64,000 bases of DNA from SAR86 cluster bacterium SAR86E (GCA_000307935.1 AMWX01000012.1:282915-346914), one strand, 5' to 3'; counted from the stretch's first letter, positions 27,333 to 36,943 are shown. Notes: generated by a model from the sequence alone, not told the origin. Translations and numbers: made by a program.

Positions 27333-28421
27333 ATGGATTACTCAGAATTTAAAGCATTTGACAACTTAAATACTGAAATCATTATTTTAGATGGAGATGA
27401 TTTCAAGCTACTCTGGATTAATGATGCCGCAAAAGCCGCAAACTGGATTGGCGATTCTTCAAAATTTGAAGACAAATCCATTTCATCGTTACTAAATGAA
27501 GAAACAGGGCTTCAGATAAATGAAATTCTACAAAAAACTAGAGAGAATTCTGGATCTGTGACCAGAAGAGATTTTGAGATTGTTCATCAATCCGGTACTA
27601 TGAGATCGGTTGACCTAACCATCACTTTTGCAGAGAAAAAAAATCTAATTTTTATAGAAGCGGTAAGCATTGATAACCTCAATAAAATCATTGATTCCAC
27701 AAGAAGTTTCTCAACCCAAAAAATCGCAGCTGGTTTAGCTAGAACCTTAGCTCACGAAGTTAAAAACCCTTTGTCAGGTATTAAAGGTAGTGCGCAAATT
27801 TTAAAGTCAAAATATGTTGATGATTTTTCAAAAAAATTCTTAAAAATAATTGAAGAAGAAACAGATAGGTTAAATGAGATTGTTACCAGAATATTAACTC
27901 CCGCCAAAAAACCAACCTTTGAATATTTTAACCTTCATGAATCTTTGCAAAGAGTATTAGCATTAAGTAATGCAGAATCTCAAGAAAACTTATCAATAGA
28001 TAGAGATTATGATCCAAGCATTCCTGAAATTTACGGAGATAAAAATTTGTTTATTCAGGCTTTAATTAATATTACTCAGAATGCAGTTCATGCATGCACA
28101 AATTTTGCTGAAAACCCCCGTCTCGGCATTCAAACTAAAATCTCTTATCGGCAACCCATTAATGGAACAGTTCATAGCACTTTAGCTGAAATTATTGTTA
28201 AAGATAATGGTCCTGGTATTAGTCCAGAGATTAAAGATCAAATTTTCTTTCCAATGATATCGGGCAAAGAAAATGGTTCAGGCATCGGCCTATCTATTTC
28301 ACAAGATATCGTCCGAATCCACGGAGGTGCAATATCATTTGATCGAAAAGATGATCAAACAATGTTTTCAATTTTAATACCTATTTCAAGCAGTAATATT
28401 AATGGAGTTAAGAGTGCCTAA
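27333..28421 (+). CDS. glnL: nitrogen-regulation histidine kinase NtrB
   Basis: Sensor kinase/phosphatase for NtrC, normally controlled by PII. The 362-residue soluble protein has an N-terminal PAS domain (about 5-115), the phosphoacceptor His141 in TLAHEVKNPLSGIKGSAQIL, the N box NITQNAVHA and the G boxes DNGPGI and GSGIGLSI. No membrane segment is visible, consistent with NtrB. It lies between glnII and ntrC and overlaps ntrC by 20 bp. Confidence 0.93.
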   Translation: MDYSEFKAFDNLNTEIIILDGDDFKLLWINDAAKAANWIGDSSKFEDKSISSLLNEETGLQINEILQKTRENSGSVTRRDFEIVHQSGTMRSVDLTITFAEKKNLIFIEAVSIDNLNKIIDSTRSFSTQKIAAGLARTLAHEVKNPLSGIKGSAQILKSKYVDDFSKKFLKIIEEETDRLNEIVTRILTPAKKPTFEYFNLHESLQRVLALSNAESQENLSIDRDYDPSIPEIYGDKNLFIQALINITQNAVHACTNFAENPRLGIQTKISYRQPINGTVHSTLAEIIVKDNGPGISPEIKDQIFFPMISGKENGSGIGLSISQDIVRIHGGAISFDRKDDQTMFSILIPISSSNINGVKSA

Positions 28422-29790
28422 AATATGGATCGCTGATGATGATGAGGCTATTCGCATGGTTCTTGAGGAGGGCCTAAAGAGTGCTGGCCTCGAAATCATT
28501 ACTTTTGCTGATGGAGAATCATTAATTGATGCTTTAAATGATGATAAACCAGACCTAATAATTTCTGATATAAAAATGCCAGGCATGCATGGCTATGACC
28601 TTCTAAAACATATCAAGAATAATTATGACAAATTACCAGTCATAATTATGACGGCTTTCACGGATATGCAGGCTGCAATTGATTCTTATGGGGGTGGTGC
28701 TTTTGAATATATTCCAAAACCTTTTGATTTAGAAGAAGCTATTATCACTGTTAAAAAAGCTCTTGAAGAGCATAAAGAGGCTAAGCCAAAAAAAGTTTCT
28801 AAATCAGAGATCATTGGATCGGCACCTTCAATGCAGATCGTCTTTAGATCCATTGGAAAGCTAGCCAACACAAATGCCACTGTTCTTATTCAAGGAGAAT
28901 CGGGAACTGGAAAAGAGCTTGTTTCTAAATCATTGCATAAAAATAGTCCAAGGCATGATATGCCATTTATTGCCCTAAACATGGCTGATATTCCAAAAGA
29001 ACTCATTGAATCAGAGCTATTTGGTCATGAAAAAGGAGCCTTCACCGGAGCTGTTGAGCAAAGAATTGGTAGGTTCGAACAGGCAAATGGTGGCACTTTA
29101 TTTCTTGATGAGATTGGAGATATGCCTCTTGAAACCCAGACAAGATTGTTGCGAGTATTATCAAATAAAGAATTTTTTCGGGTTGGAGGCGACAAACCCA
29201 TCAAGGTGGATGTTCGAATTTTAGCTGCCACACACCAAAGCCTAGAATCACTGGTTGCTGCAGGCACCTTTAGAGAGGATCTTTACTACAGACTTAATGT
29301 GATTAGGGTTGACGTGCCTCCACTAAGGCAGAGAAAAGAGGATGTTGGCGACCTATCTTCTGCTTTTTTAAAGAGGCATGCAGATTCATTGTTGGATGAA
29401 CCAAAAGTGCTTTCTCCAGAAGCTCTATTAGCTTTAACTCAATATGATTGGCCCGGAAATGTAAGGCAATTAGAAAATACATGTTATTGGATTGCGCTTA
29501 TGGCGCCTACTCAAAATGTAGAATTAGAAGATCTACCTGGTGAAATTATTAGCAATAATGAATCAACTCTCACACAAGGAGATGATTGGAAATCAGGTTT
29601 TTCTCAATGGCTTGGTGAGGTTTATCAAAGTAATTCCGAAAACATGCTTGAAATCATTGAGCCCACATTAGACAAAGTCATGATTGATTTTGCTTTAGAG
29701 AAAACTGGAGGCAAAAAACAAGAGGCTGCGAAAGTTTTAGGCCTAGGCAGAAACACGCTCACAAAAAAAATAAAGGCGCAGCAAACTTAA
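28402..29790 (+). CDS. glnG: nitrogen-regulation sigma-54 activator NtrC
   Basis: Response regulator that activates sigma-54 promoters. Domains over 462 residues: receiver with acidic cluster ADDDE and phosphoacceptor Asp56 (ISDIKMPG), AAA+ domain with Walker A GESGTGKE (165-172), GAFTGA (212-217) that contacts sigma-54, Walker B FLDEIGD, and a C-terminal Fis-type helix-turn-helix (GGKKQEAAKVLGLGRNTLTKKI). The ATG at 28402 or the GTG at 28414 could be the start. It is the likely ligand of the two sites before glnII. Confidence 0.96.
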   Translation: MELRVPKIWIADDDEAIRMVLEEGLKSAGLEIITFADGESLIDALNDDKPDLIISDIKMPGMHGYDLLKHIKNNYDKLPVIIMTAFTDMQAAIDSYGGGAFEYIPKPFDLEEAIITVKKALEEHKEAKPKKVSKSEIIGSAPSMQIVFRSIGKLANTNATVLIQGESGTGKELVSKSLHKNSPRHDMPFIALNMADIPKELIESELFGHEKGAFTGAVEQRIGRFEQANGGTLFLDEIGDMPLETQTRLLRVLSNKEFFRVGGDKPIKVDVRILAATHQSLESLVAAGTFREDLYYRLNVIRVDVPPLRQRKEDVGDLSSAFLKRHADSLLDEPKVLSPEALLALTQYDWPGNVRQLENTCYWIALMAPTQNVELEDLPGEIISNNESTLTQGDDWKSGFSQWLGEVYQSNSENMLEIIEPTLDKVMIDFALEKTGGKKQEAAKVLGLGRNTLTKKIKAQQT

Positions 29791-30038
29791 TTTAAAGCCT
29801 TGAACAAATTGCCAGCTGCATGCAGCTCATGTAAATCGTCACATCCTCCAATATGCTCTTCACCAAACCATATCTGAGGAACAGAGGTTTTTCCGGCCCT
29901 TGATGCCATCTCTGCCCTCAACTTAGAATTAAAATCAACAGAAACTTCTTGATAGGAAACATCCAAGCTTTTTAATAAACTTTTTGCTTTGTAACAGTAT
30001 GGGCAGGTTTTTGTTGTATATATAATTACGTCTTTCAT
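29787..30038 (-). CDS. grxC: glutaredoxin 3 family protein
   Basis: Glutathione-dependent disulfide reductase. The 83 residues include the dithiol active site CPYC (TKTCPYCYKAKSLL), the cis-proline region TSVPQIW and the GGCDDL glutathione-binding turn. It is convergent with ntrC with a 4-bp overlap. E. coli also has grxC next to the rhodanese gene yibN; here a rhodanese lies two genes away. Confidence 0.95.
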   Translation of the reverse strand: MKDVIIYTTKTCPYCYKAKSLLKSLDVSYQEVSVDFNSKLRAEMASRAGKTSVPQIWFGEEHIGGCDDLHELHAAGNLFKALN

Positions 30039-30053
30039 GATAAAAATTTAAAA

Positions 30054-30491
30054 TTATTTCAGTTTTATATTCTGCGTGGTGCTTCCCTCAACTTGAAATT
30101 TTGCTTGCTCAAAAGAAGGTGCTGATAATTTTCCCATGGCATTATTAGAAAAACCAAACTGCTCCTTTGGAATGCCAAGAAAATTTTTATCAATTTTTAA
30201 ATTCTTATTAGCGTCAACAAAAAGTGCAATTGCATAAATTCCCTCTGGCAAATCAATAACAAATTCATGACTTTCCTTAAGCTCAATAAAAGTCTCTATC
30301 CCTGAAAATACGCCTTCTTCTGATCGCTTTTCTCCCTTAACAGAATAATTATATGCATCAGGATTGTCATAAATGGCCAAAGACAATACCCCTTCTTTGG
30401 TTTGCCCTGATAAATTAATGGTTAATTCATCAGCTGAAATATTGAAAGAAAAAAGTGAAAGAAGTAGAAAAAATTTAGCGTGATATTTCAT
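30054..30491 (-). CDS. DUF2141 family secreted protein
   Basis: A 145-residue protein with a signal peptide (MKYHAKFFLLLSLFSFNISA) and a DUF2141 beta-rich domain. Typical segments are GVLSLAIYDNPDAY, the aromatic LPEGIYAIALFVDANKNLKIDKNFLGIPKEQFGFSNN and a short basic tail. DUF2141 function is unknown; the domain has a transthyretin-like appearance. It lies 3 bp after the rhodanese gene. Confidence 0.85.
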   Translation of the reverse strand: MKYHAKFFLLLSLFSFNISADELTINLSGQTKEGVLSLAIYDNPDAYNYSVKGEKRSEEGVFSGIETFIELKESHEFVIDLPEGIYAIALFVDANKNLKIDKNFLGIPKEQFGFSNNAMGKLSAPSFEQAKFQVEGSTTQNIKLK

Positions 30492-30494
30492 GAA

Positions 30495-30920
30495 TTATTT
30501 TACTTTAACAAGTGGAAGCCCTTCTTGCTGCCAAGTTGAAATTCCACCTTGCAGGACATGAGTTTTTTTATAGCCATGCTTTTGCAGCTTCTCTCCTGCC
30601 AGAGCCGCATTTCTTCCCATTTTACAAATTAATACCAGCGGGTTTTCTTGTTGTTTTAATAACTCATCATTCCTATTGTCCAGTTCTTCAAAGGGGATAT
30701 TTACAGATCCAGCGATAGCTCCTAGGTCAAACTCACTCTTGGGCCTAACGTCGACCAAGCAGGCAGACTCTTTATTAACTAAATTAGTCAACTGATTGCA
30801 GTCTACTCTATTTCCACCTCGTCTGGTTTCTGAGCGAAACCATAAAATAATTGAAAGAAATAAAGGAACAGAAAAGTACCAATAGTCGATTAAAAATAAA
30901 TTGAATTCTAGCATTTGCAT
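30495..30920 (-). CDS. membrane-anchored rhodanese-domain protein (YibN-like)
   Basis: An inner-membrane anchor (LFLIDYWYFSVPLFLSIILW) followed by a single rhodanese domain. The active-site loop is CKMGRNA, a C-x4-5-R type, and the domain contains CLVDVRPKSEFDLGAI. I prefer the ATG at 30920 (or 30914) because an earlier frame start at 30971 would overlap the divergent gpmA. E. coli yibN is likewise near grxC and a phosphoglycerate mutase gene. Its sulfur or redox substrate is unknown. Confidence 0.85.
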   Translation of the reverse strand: MQMLEFNLFLIDYWYFSVPLFLSIILWFRSETRRGGNRVDCNQLTNLVNKESACLVDVRPKSEFDLGAIAGSVNIPFEELDNRNDELLKQQENPLVLICKMGRNAALAGEKLQKHGYKKTHVLQGGISTWQQEGLPLVKVK

Positions 30921-30959
30921 ATTATCGCTTAAAATATATTTATTGGTGAGGTTTATATT

Positions 30960-31586
30960 ATGAAAGATCAAAATTTTTTAGTGCTTGTTCGTCATGGGCA
31001 AAGTGAATGGAATGCCAAAAATTTATTCACTGGGTGGAAAGATCCAGGACTGACTCCTATTGGAGAAAAAGAAGCCTCTAATGCTGGCATCCTAATCAAT
31101 GAGAGAAATATTAAATTTTCTATGATGTATACCTCTGCTTTAAAGCGAGCACAAATTACAGGTCAGATGATTTTAGAGGGCATAGCTCAAACACATATTG
31201 AGGTTATAAAAAACGAGGCTTTAAACGAAAGAGATTATGGAGATCTAGCCGGCTTAAATAAAGATGATGCTAGAAAAGAATGGGGAGAAGAACAGGTTCA
31301 TGTTTGGAGAAGATCTTATGACATACCTCCTCCAGGTGGCGAGAGCCTAAAGAATACTGCAGAAAGAGTTCTTCCTTATTTTAATTCATCAATCTTGCCA
31401 AAACTATTAGACGGAGAAAATATTTTAGTTGCTGCACATGGTAATTCACTTAGATCTTTGGTGATGCAACTTGATAATTTATCAAAAGAAGAGGTAATAG
31501 CGCTCGAGATCCCAACAGGCGCACCAATAATTTACACTTTCGATGGTAGCAAAGAACCAATTGCAAAAGAAAACCTCTTTGAATAA
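30960..31586 (+). CDS. gpmA: 2,3-bisphosphoglycerate-dependent phosphoglycerate mutase
   Basis: Interconverts 3- and 2-phosphoglycerate. Phospho-acceptor His12 is in [10 protein letters not shown], followed by [12 protein letters not shown], the catalytic glutamate in [11 protein letters not shown] and the second histidine in VAAHGNSLR. At 208 residues it is shorter than the ~250-residue E. coli enzyme but typical of several bacterial short forms. It overlaps the beginning of mutY. Confidence 0.94.
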   Translation: MKDQNFLVLVRHGQSEWNAKNLFTGWKDPGLTPIGEKEASNAGILINERNIKFSMMYTSALKRAQITGQMILEGIAQTHIEVIKNEALNERDYGDLAGLNKDDARKEWGEEQVHVWRRSYDIPPPGGESLKNTAERVLPYFNSSILPKLLDGENILVAAHGNSLRSLVMQLDNLSKEEVIALEIPTGAPIIYTFDGSKEPIAKENLFE

Positions 31587-32580
31587 GCGATCTCAATTTT
31601 TCTCTCAGCAAGTTGTTCAATGGTATCTAGATCATGGAAGGCATGATTTGCCATGGCGAAAAAAAGTTACTCCCTACAGAATTTGGATCTCAGAAATCAT
31701 GCTGCAGCAGACCCAAGTCAAAACGGTTGTACCTTATTTTAAAAATTTTATTAAAAAATTCCCGTCCCAAAAAAGATTGGCTGGAGCAAGCGAAGATCAA
31801 GTTTTAGCTGCATGGTCAGGATTGGGGTTCTATCGTAGGGCTAGAAATATATTTGCTACCAAGGAAATTATAAAAAATAATTATGGGAATAAATTTCCGA
31901 ATCAATTTCAGCAAATCATAGAATTGCCAGGAATTGGTAAATCAACTGCTGGCGCAATAATGTCATTAGCCTATCTTGATCCGCACCCAATACTTGATGG
32001 AAATGTTAAAAGAGTCATATCAAGGTTCTTAAAAAAAGAATTAGATTTACTAAAAGAGGCTGAACTTTGGAAGCTATCTCAAGAGATGTTAAGCAGAGAT
32101 GATTGCTTTTCATATACACAAGGAATTATGGATTTGGGAGCAACAATTTGCACGCCATCAAACCCATCCTGCGATGAATGTCCGGTCAATTCTGAATGCT
32201 TATCTGCATTCAAGGTTAGATCAATTAAAAAAAATAAAACAGTATCGGCAAAAAAAGTCATTGTTATGAATTTATCATTAATACAGACTGAAAAATCTTT
32301 ATTACTCGTAAAGAATGAAACTGATTCAATATGGAGAAATCTTTGGCTACCTTTTGATTCAGGATCTATAAAAAATTACATCAAAAATTTTAAGCTCACA
32401 ACTAAGGAAAAAATTAAGCATGAGCTTACACATAGAAGACTGGAAATAAATTTAAAAACCTACTCTTCATTAAAAGAACAAGAAATAGAAACCAATCAAA
32501 CATATAAATGGATAAAAAAGGATAGAATAGAAGAATATGGTCTACCAAAACCCATTAGCAAAGTTATTAAAGAATTATGA
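31579..32580 (+). CDS. mutY: adenine DNA glycosylase MutY
   Basis: Removes adenine mispaired with 8-oxoguanine. Catalytic Glu is in [11 protein letters not shown] and catalytic Asp in [12 protein letters not shown] after the helix-hairpin-helix [12 protein letters not shown]. The iron-sulfur cluster ligands are C-x6-C-x2-C-x5-C in the [12 protein letters not shown] region. A C-terminal MutT-like domain follows. I start it at the TTG at 31579; an in-frame ATG at 31543 would overlap gpmA by 44 bp and add residues with no family counterpart. It overlaps yggX by 4 bp. Confidence 0.95.
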   Translation: MNKRSQFFSQQVVQWYLDHGRHDLPWRKKVTPYRIWISEIMLQQTQVKTVVPYFKNFIKKFPSQKRLAGASEDQVLAAWSGLGFYRRARNIFATKEIIKNNYGNKFPNQFQQIIELPGIGKSTAGAIMSLAYLDPHPILDGNVKRVISRFLKKELDLLKEAELWKLSQEMLSRDDCFSYTQGIMDLGATICTPSNPSCDECPVNSECLSAFKVRSIKKNKTVSAKKVIVMNLSLIQTEKSLLLVKNETDSIWRNLWLPFDSGSIKNYIKNFKLTTKEKIKHELTHRRLEINLKTYSSLKEQEIETNQTYKWIKKDRIEEYGLPKPISKVIKEL

Positions 32581-32846
32581 ACACAACAGTTTTCTGTAAA
32601 AAATTTCAAAAAGATTTACCCGCCATGACAGTGCCGCCAATGCCAGGGCCTATAGGCAAAGAGTTAATGGAAACCGTCTCTCAGGAAGCATGGGAGTCTT
32701 GGAAATCACATCAAACAACTCTTATTAATGAAAAACACCTAGACTTATCTCAAGCAGATACCCGCTCATGGTTGCTAGAGCAGATGGAAAAATTTTTTAA
32801 CAATGAAGAAGTTGAGCAAGCTTCCGGTTTTAAAGCGATAGACTAA
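32577..32846 (+). CDS. yggX: Fe(2+)-trafficking / oxidative-damage protein YggX
   Basis: An 89-residue protein linked to iron trafficking and Fe-S cluster protection. The start V-F-C-K-K-F with the conserved Cys, MPGPIGKEL, EAWESWKSHQTTLINEKHL and the C-terminal MEKFF segment are diagnostic. mutY-yggX coupling is conserved in Gammaproteobacteria. It converges on the next gene with a 4-bp overlap. Confidence 0.97.
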   Translation: MNTTVFCKKFQKDLPAMTVPPMPGPIGKELMETVSQEAWESWKSHQTTLINEKHLDLSQADTRSWLLEQMEKFFNNEEVEQASGFKAID

Positions 32847-33607
32847 CTATTCCACCAAGCTGTATCTGAGAAAGCTCTAATATCGACTTCGTGACTCCAT
32901 GCCGACCGATGTTGTTGGGATAAGTAATAGTAAGTTTCAGCAACGCTTTCTGGCAGAACAAGGCCATCATGCTCCATGCCCTTTGTCTCTCTGAGTTGTT
33001 TAAATAATTCCTCTCCGAGCATCTTTCCTAGTGTATCTGGAGCATCAACCATTCCATCCACTACAATGTGTGCCACATGAATTCCCTTTGGAGCAAATTC
33101 AGCATTTAAGGTTTGGCATAACATTCTTCTGCCTCCCATTGCGGCAGCATGTGAGTGCTGATTCTTATTTCCACGCATAGCAGCTGTGGCAGAAGTAACA
33201 AGGAATGTACCTGATCCTCTTTCTTCCATAATCGGCATCAAAATTTTTGCTACTCTAAATAATCCTAAATCTGCCATCCTCCAACCCCATTCAAACTCTT
33301 TTAAAGTTGTTTCATTGAGTAACTTCATTCCAGTTTGAGCGCCAAGGTTATATACAAGAACCTCAATTGGCCCTACATCTTTTTCTATATTGAGAATTAA
33401 ATCTTCAAGAACATTTTCTTCAATTGCATTCATCAGATAACCGCTTGCAGAGCCACCTTTTTCTTCAATATTTGATACCAGTCTATCTAATCCATCCTGG
33501 TCAGACCTTCTGCATAAACATGAGTGATAACCTTCTTGGGCAAACTTTGTTGCAACAGTTCCACCAATTCCAGCACCGGCACCCAAAACTAAACAAACTG
33601 GCTTCAT
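32843..33607 (-). CDS. short-chain dehydrogenase-like protein without the catalytic Tyr/Lys
   Basis: A 254-residue SDR-fold protein. The cofactor motif is GAGAGIGGTVA and a YNLGAQ replaces NNAG. Ser139 of the active site is present (VTSA), but the YxxxK motif expected near 152-156 reads QHSHAAAMGGRR, so both Tyr and Lys are missing. It may bind NAD(P) without oxidoreduction or use different chemistry. It lies 6 bp downstream of the D-aminoacylase-like gene and is probably co-transcribed with it. Confidence 0.82.
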   Translation of the reverse strand: MKPVCLVLGAGAGIGGTVATKFAQEGYHSCLCRRSDQDGLDRLVSNIEEKGGSASGYLMNAIEENVLEDLILNIEKDVGPIEVLVYNLGAQTGMKLLNETTLKEFEWGWRMADLGLFRVAKILMPIMEERGSGTFLVTSATAAMRGNKNQHSHAAAMGGRRMLCQTLNAEFAPKGIHVAHIVVDGMVDAPDTLGKMLGEELFKQLRETKGMEHDGLVLPESVAETYYYLSQQHRSAWSHEVDIRAFSDTAWWNS

Positions 33608-33613
33608 GGCTAA

Positions 33614-35521
33614 TTAAGTCTCAGAAACAATTGTAGTTTTCATAGACTTTCCGCTGAATCTCCAAAAGAAACTCAAGACTTTAACGGCCAACAGTCGAAT
33701 GGTCTTATCGAACAATGAAACTTCTGAAATGCCTGTTTTTACCTCACAAATCTGTTTTCCTCTAATCAGTTTTCCTGGTAGTACTCCATTTGCTTTGCCG
33801 TTTTCAGAAACTACTCGACCATTTTTTATGGTGGCAATATAGCCTGTAGCGTCTTGCACTAAGCGCCTCCCACCTAAAGGAAGGTCATGAATCATTGTGG
33901 GATGACTTACATTCAGCTTATCAAAATCAATAATATTAATATCAGCTAACATGCCAGATTTTATTTCACCTCTATCAAATAAACCAAAAGTCTCAGCAGT
34001 ATCTTTAGTTTGTTTTTTAATCAGCATCTCTAGTGGGAACTTTCTTCCCGCCTCTCTGTCTCTTCCCCAATGTGAAATATTTGTTGTTGGCATGCTCGCA
34101 TCACATATTAATCCACAATGAGCACCACCATCACTTCCTCCAGCAACGGATGACTTTAATCGATATGCCTGTTCAACAAAATCAAGCTTATATTTTTCAT
34201 ATGGCGTGAAAGCAGCATAAATTAAATTACTGCCTTGGTTTTGAAGCATCTCATCATACATAACCTCAAGCTCAGACATATTTTTTCTTGAGGCTATCGC
34301 GGCAATACTATCTTCTTCTTTGGGTTCGTAATTTGGAGGGGTCCCGAGGATAAATTGGGTTTTATAGTTTGAGGTTATAGTTGTGGGGAGTGCTACGTCT
34401 TGGGCAATTTCTTCTCTGGTTTTATTAGAAGGGTTGTCTGCAAGTCTTGCTCTTATTTCTGTTTCAAAGTCTGGTTCTTGACTAAGTAATTTTTGTTTAA
34501 AAGTTGGATCTTTTAAAATTTCTAATTTTTGATCCATGGGTAAATCTGCTATTTCTTTATAAGCAGGAAATTGCATGAATGGATTGACTGAAGTTTCCCA
34601 GCCAAACATTAAACCAACATTTCTCCCTGGAAATTGGGGTCGAATATTCTTGCCTTTGAGAAAGTGCTCCTCAGAAAATAAAATTGTTTTTACTGCGTCG
34701 CCTTTGGTTTGTAAAAAGGTCAGTCCACAATCACTTTTTTTTACATATTCCTGCATCCATGACATTTCCATCTCTTCATCCAGCCAATCAGATGTTATTT
34801 CTAGAGTTCCCTCTCCAGCTTTATCGACTCCAAATGCAAGAGCTCTCATCTCTTCCGAGCTTGCTTCTGTACCAGGAACATATTTCCCATATATATCTCT
34901 GTGAAGGACTGTTCTGGAGGTGCTAAATCCTAGAGCTCCAGCCTCTATGGCCTCAGTAACAAGTTCTGACATTTTGCTGATCTCTTCATCAGATGCGTCT
35001 ACTTGATTCTGACATCTTTCATAACCCATTACATAGCTTCTTAAAGGCCCATGCCCCATCATAAACCCAACATCCATAACGAATTCTTTTTTGTCGATTG
35101 CATCTAAAAATTCTGGAAAAGTTTCCCAATCCCAATCAATTCCTTCGTGAAGAGCTGAACCTGGGATATCTTCGACGCCCTCCATTAATTGAATGAGGAA
35201 GTTTTCATCTCCAGGTCGCACGGGTGCAAATCCTACACCACAATTTCCCATAACTGCAGTTGTCACGCCATGCCAGCTTGAGGGAGTCAGATATGGGTCC
35301 CAAGATACCTGTCCGTCATAGTGAGTATGGATATCAACCCAACCAGGGGTTACCAAATTACCTTTTGCATCAAGCTCTTCTTTGCCAGATCTCTCAATCT
35401 TTCCAACTGATGTAATTTTTCCATCATCAATAGCAATATCACCAAAAAATGATTTTCTACCTGATCCATCTAAAATCTTGCCATTTCGTATAACAAGATC
35501 GTGTAAATTATTTGCTTCCAT
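33614..35521 (-). CDS. N-acyl-D-amino-acid deacylase family amidohydrolase
   Basis: A 635-residue amidohydrolase of the D-aminoacylase/dihydroorotase-like group. The metal motif GWVDIHTHYDGQVSWDP is intact; GNCGVGFAPVRPGD is typical of the family. GSDGGAHCGLICDASMPT contains the late aspartate. The C terminus has GEIKSGMLADINIIDFDKL. It is longer than classic D-aminoacylases (~480), as in many marine proteobacterial homologues. Substrate uncertain: N-acyl-D-amino acids or cyclic amides. No signal peptide. Confidence 0.85.
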   Translation of the reverse strand: MEANNLHDLVIRNGKILDGSGRKSFFGDIAIDDGKITSVGKIERSGKEELDAKGNLVTPGWVDIHTHYDGQVSWDPYLTPSSWHGVTTAVMGNCGVGFAPVRPGDENFLIQLMEGVEDIPGSALHEGIDWDWETFPEFLDAIDKKEFVMDVGFMMGHGPLRSYVMGYERCQNQVDASDEEISKMSELVTEAIEAGALGFSTSRTVLHRDIYGKYVPGTEASSEEMRALAFGVDKAGEGTLEITSDWLDEEMEMSWMQEYVKKSDCGLTFLQTKGDAVKTILFSEEHFLKGKNIRPQFPGRNVGLMFGWETSVNPFMQFPAYKEIADLPMDQKLEILKDPTFKQKLLSQEPDFETEIRARLADNPSNKTREEIAQDVALPTTITSNYKTQFILGTPPNYEPKEEDSIAAIASRKNMSELEVMYDEMLQNQGSNLIYAAFTPYEKYKLDFVEQAYRLKSSVAGGSDGGAHCGLICDASMPTTNISHWGRDREAGRKFPLEMLIKKQTKDTAETFGLFDRGEIKSGMLADINIIDFDKLNVSHPTMIHDLPLGGRRLVQDATGYIATIKNGRVVSENGKANGVLPGKLIRGKQICEVKTGISEVSLFDKTIRLLAVKVLSFFWRFSGKSMKTTIVSET

Positions 35522-35605
35522 AAGTTTTAATATAGTGTTTATTTTAATATTTTGCAGCTGTATTTATATCTATTGGCATTAAATATGTCAATACTTTATG
35601 CTGAG

Positions 35606-36760
35606 CTAAGTATCTATATATTTATCTAAATGTGAATGAAAATTTACAATGGCTTTTTCAAAGTATCCAAAAGTTAAGTGATCATTAGCCTTTGTGCTTA
35701 AAGTTTCTTGAATTGCCCTGGCCGCTTCTCGATCTTCATCCTGACCAGTGTCACCGACAAATTTTGCATCTTTCATAGCATCTTCTTTGGATAACTTCCC
35801 TTTCTTATTGCTCTTATTAATTAAGGTGTAAATTACCCATTTTGATCGAGATGGACTGATAGGTTCTAAAATTACTAAATTAGTATGTTTAGATAAAACA
35901 GAAATACTTGTATTGGGAAACAAGCTATATACCGATGTGATTGTTCCATCTATGACCCTGCTACCTGGCTCAACTTCTCTTAATTTCTCAATACGTCTAA
36001 AAGGGAAGATCACCCGGGAATTTTGACCATAGTTTTCTACAACATTGATATTATCTAATCCGTATGGAAAAAATGTGTCCTTATGAAGAGTTTTTATATG
36101 ATAGCCCTCGAGCAAAGTCTCATGCAGTATTTTCCAATTTGCCTCATCTTCAATTTCTGACTGATTAATTAAAGCTTGATCATCAGCAAAGTAATCCAGG
36201 GCTTCATCTAAAAAGTTTTTTGAAATCTCTCCATCCTGACAAACATAAACTATGCCTCCTATTTCAGCAGCATTGACTGGTTTGAGTCCGTGCTCTAATG
36301 GGTCAATTCCTGGAAACCCATCAGATCCTGGAATATTTCTATTTTCACCTTTTAAACCATAGGTCCAACCGTGATAGGGGCAAACAAATGATTTTTTACA
36401 ACCACTTCCCGAAGCGACTTGCATGCCTCTGTGCCTGCAAGCGTTGATAAATGCATTAACCTCACCTTCTTCATCTCTAGTTACAAGAATAGGAGTGCCG
36501 GCAGCAATTCTTGAAACATATGAGCCCTTTTCTGGAAGTGCGCTTGATGGACAAAATGGTACTGGCTGAGATCTAAGTAATTTTATTTCTTTATCAAACC
36601 TCTCCTGGTCTACATAATTTTTTACAGGCTCTTTCCAGACTTCGCTGCCTAAGTCTGTTGTTTTATTATCTATATGAGAGAAGACACGCTCAATAATTTG
36701 ATTATCATCGAGCAGCAATGAGGTGGGACTTGCGAGAGAGTAGTGATTTGATTGGCTCAT
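35606..36760 (-). CDS. Rieske-type aromatic ring-hydroxylating oxygenase, large subunit
   Basis: A 384-residue Rieske non-heme iron oxygenase. The [2Fe-2S] ligands are Cys108/His110 (ACRHRG) and Cys127/His130 (CPYHGWTY). The mononuclear iron histidines are in LLEGYHIKTLHKDTF. Ring-hydroxylating or demethylating (monooxygenase) activity is possible; the substrate is unknown. No ferredoxin, reductase or beta subunit gene is adjacent, so its electrons must come from elsewhere. The tRNA-Phe 3' fragment lies 80 bp upstream of its start. Confidence 0.9.
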   Translation of the reverse strand: MSQSNHYSLASPTSLLLDDNQIIERVFSHIDNKTTDLGSEVWKEPVKNYVDQERFDKEIKLLRSQPVPFCPSSALPEKGSYVSRIAAGTPILVTRDEEGEVNAFINACRHRGMQVASGSGCKKSFVCPYHGWTYGLKGENRNIPGSDGFPGIDPLEHGLKPVNAAEIGGIVYVCQDGEISKNFLDEALDYFADDQALINQSEIEDEANWKILHETLLEGYHIKTLHKDTFFPYGLDNINVVENYGQNSRVIFPFRRIEKLREVEPGSRVIDGTITSVYSLFPNTSISVLSKHTNLVILEPISPSRSKWVIYTLINKSNKKGKLSKEDAMKDAKFVGDTGQDEDREAARAIQETLSTKANDHLTFGYFEKAIVNFHSHLDKYIDT

Positions 36761-36841
36761 TTAAGATAATTATTACATATTCGTTCAAAATTTAGATTTC
36801 AAGGTAGTGAAATATTAATTGTTATAAAAATATTGAAAAAA

Positions 36842-36890
36842 GAATGGTGCCCAGAGGTGGAATCGAACCACCGACACAAGGATTTTCAGT
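36842..36890 (-). repeat. tRNA-Phe 3'-half fragment (putative att site)
   Basis: An exact 49-of-49 match to 38651-38699. It covers tRNA-Phe positions 31-76 (anticodon stem-loop, variable, T arm and CCA) plus 3 nt downstream. It lacks the acceptor 5' strand and D arm, so it cannot make a tRNA. Beyond 36890 the sequence departs completely from the tRNA. Confidence 0.92.
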
Positions 36891-36943
36891 TATTCTTAAT
36901 GTCGAGCAAGGTGATAAGTGAAAAAGTCTTGCTCGTATTCTTA
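36891..36943. repeat. inverted repeat within 8-bp direct repeats next to the att copy
   Basis: Directly after the tRNA fragment come TATTCTTA (36891-36898), an inverted repeat CGAGCAAG/CTTGCTCG (36903-36910 and 36928-36935, 17-nt loop) and a second TATTCTTA (36936-36943). The last one includes the TetR stop codon. There is no T-run, so it is a weak terminator candidate; a recombinase or accessory-protein site is the alternative. Confidence 0.5.

Noticed and set aside
31543..31578. ATG start of mutY at 31543
   Set aside because: It overlaps gpmA by 44 bp and adds residues without family counterparts; the TTG at 31579 fits better, though not proven.
36842..36890. Second functional tRNA-Phe
   Set aside because: Only positions 31-76 are present; the acceptor 5' strand and D arm are missing, so it cannot fold as a tRNA.
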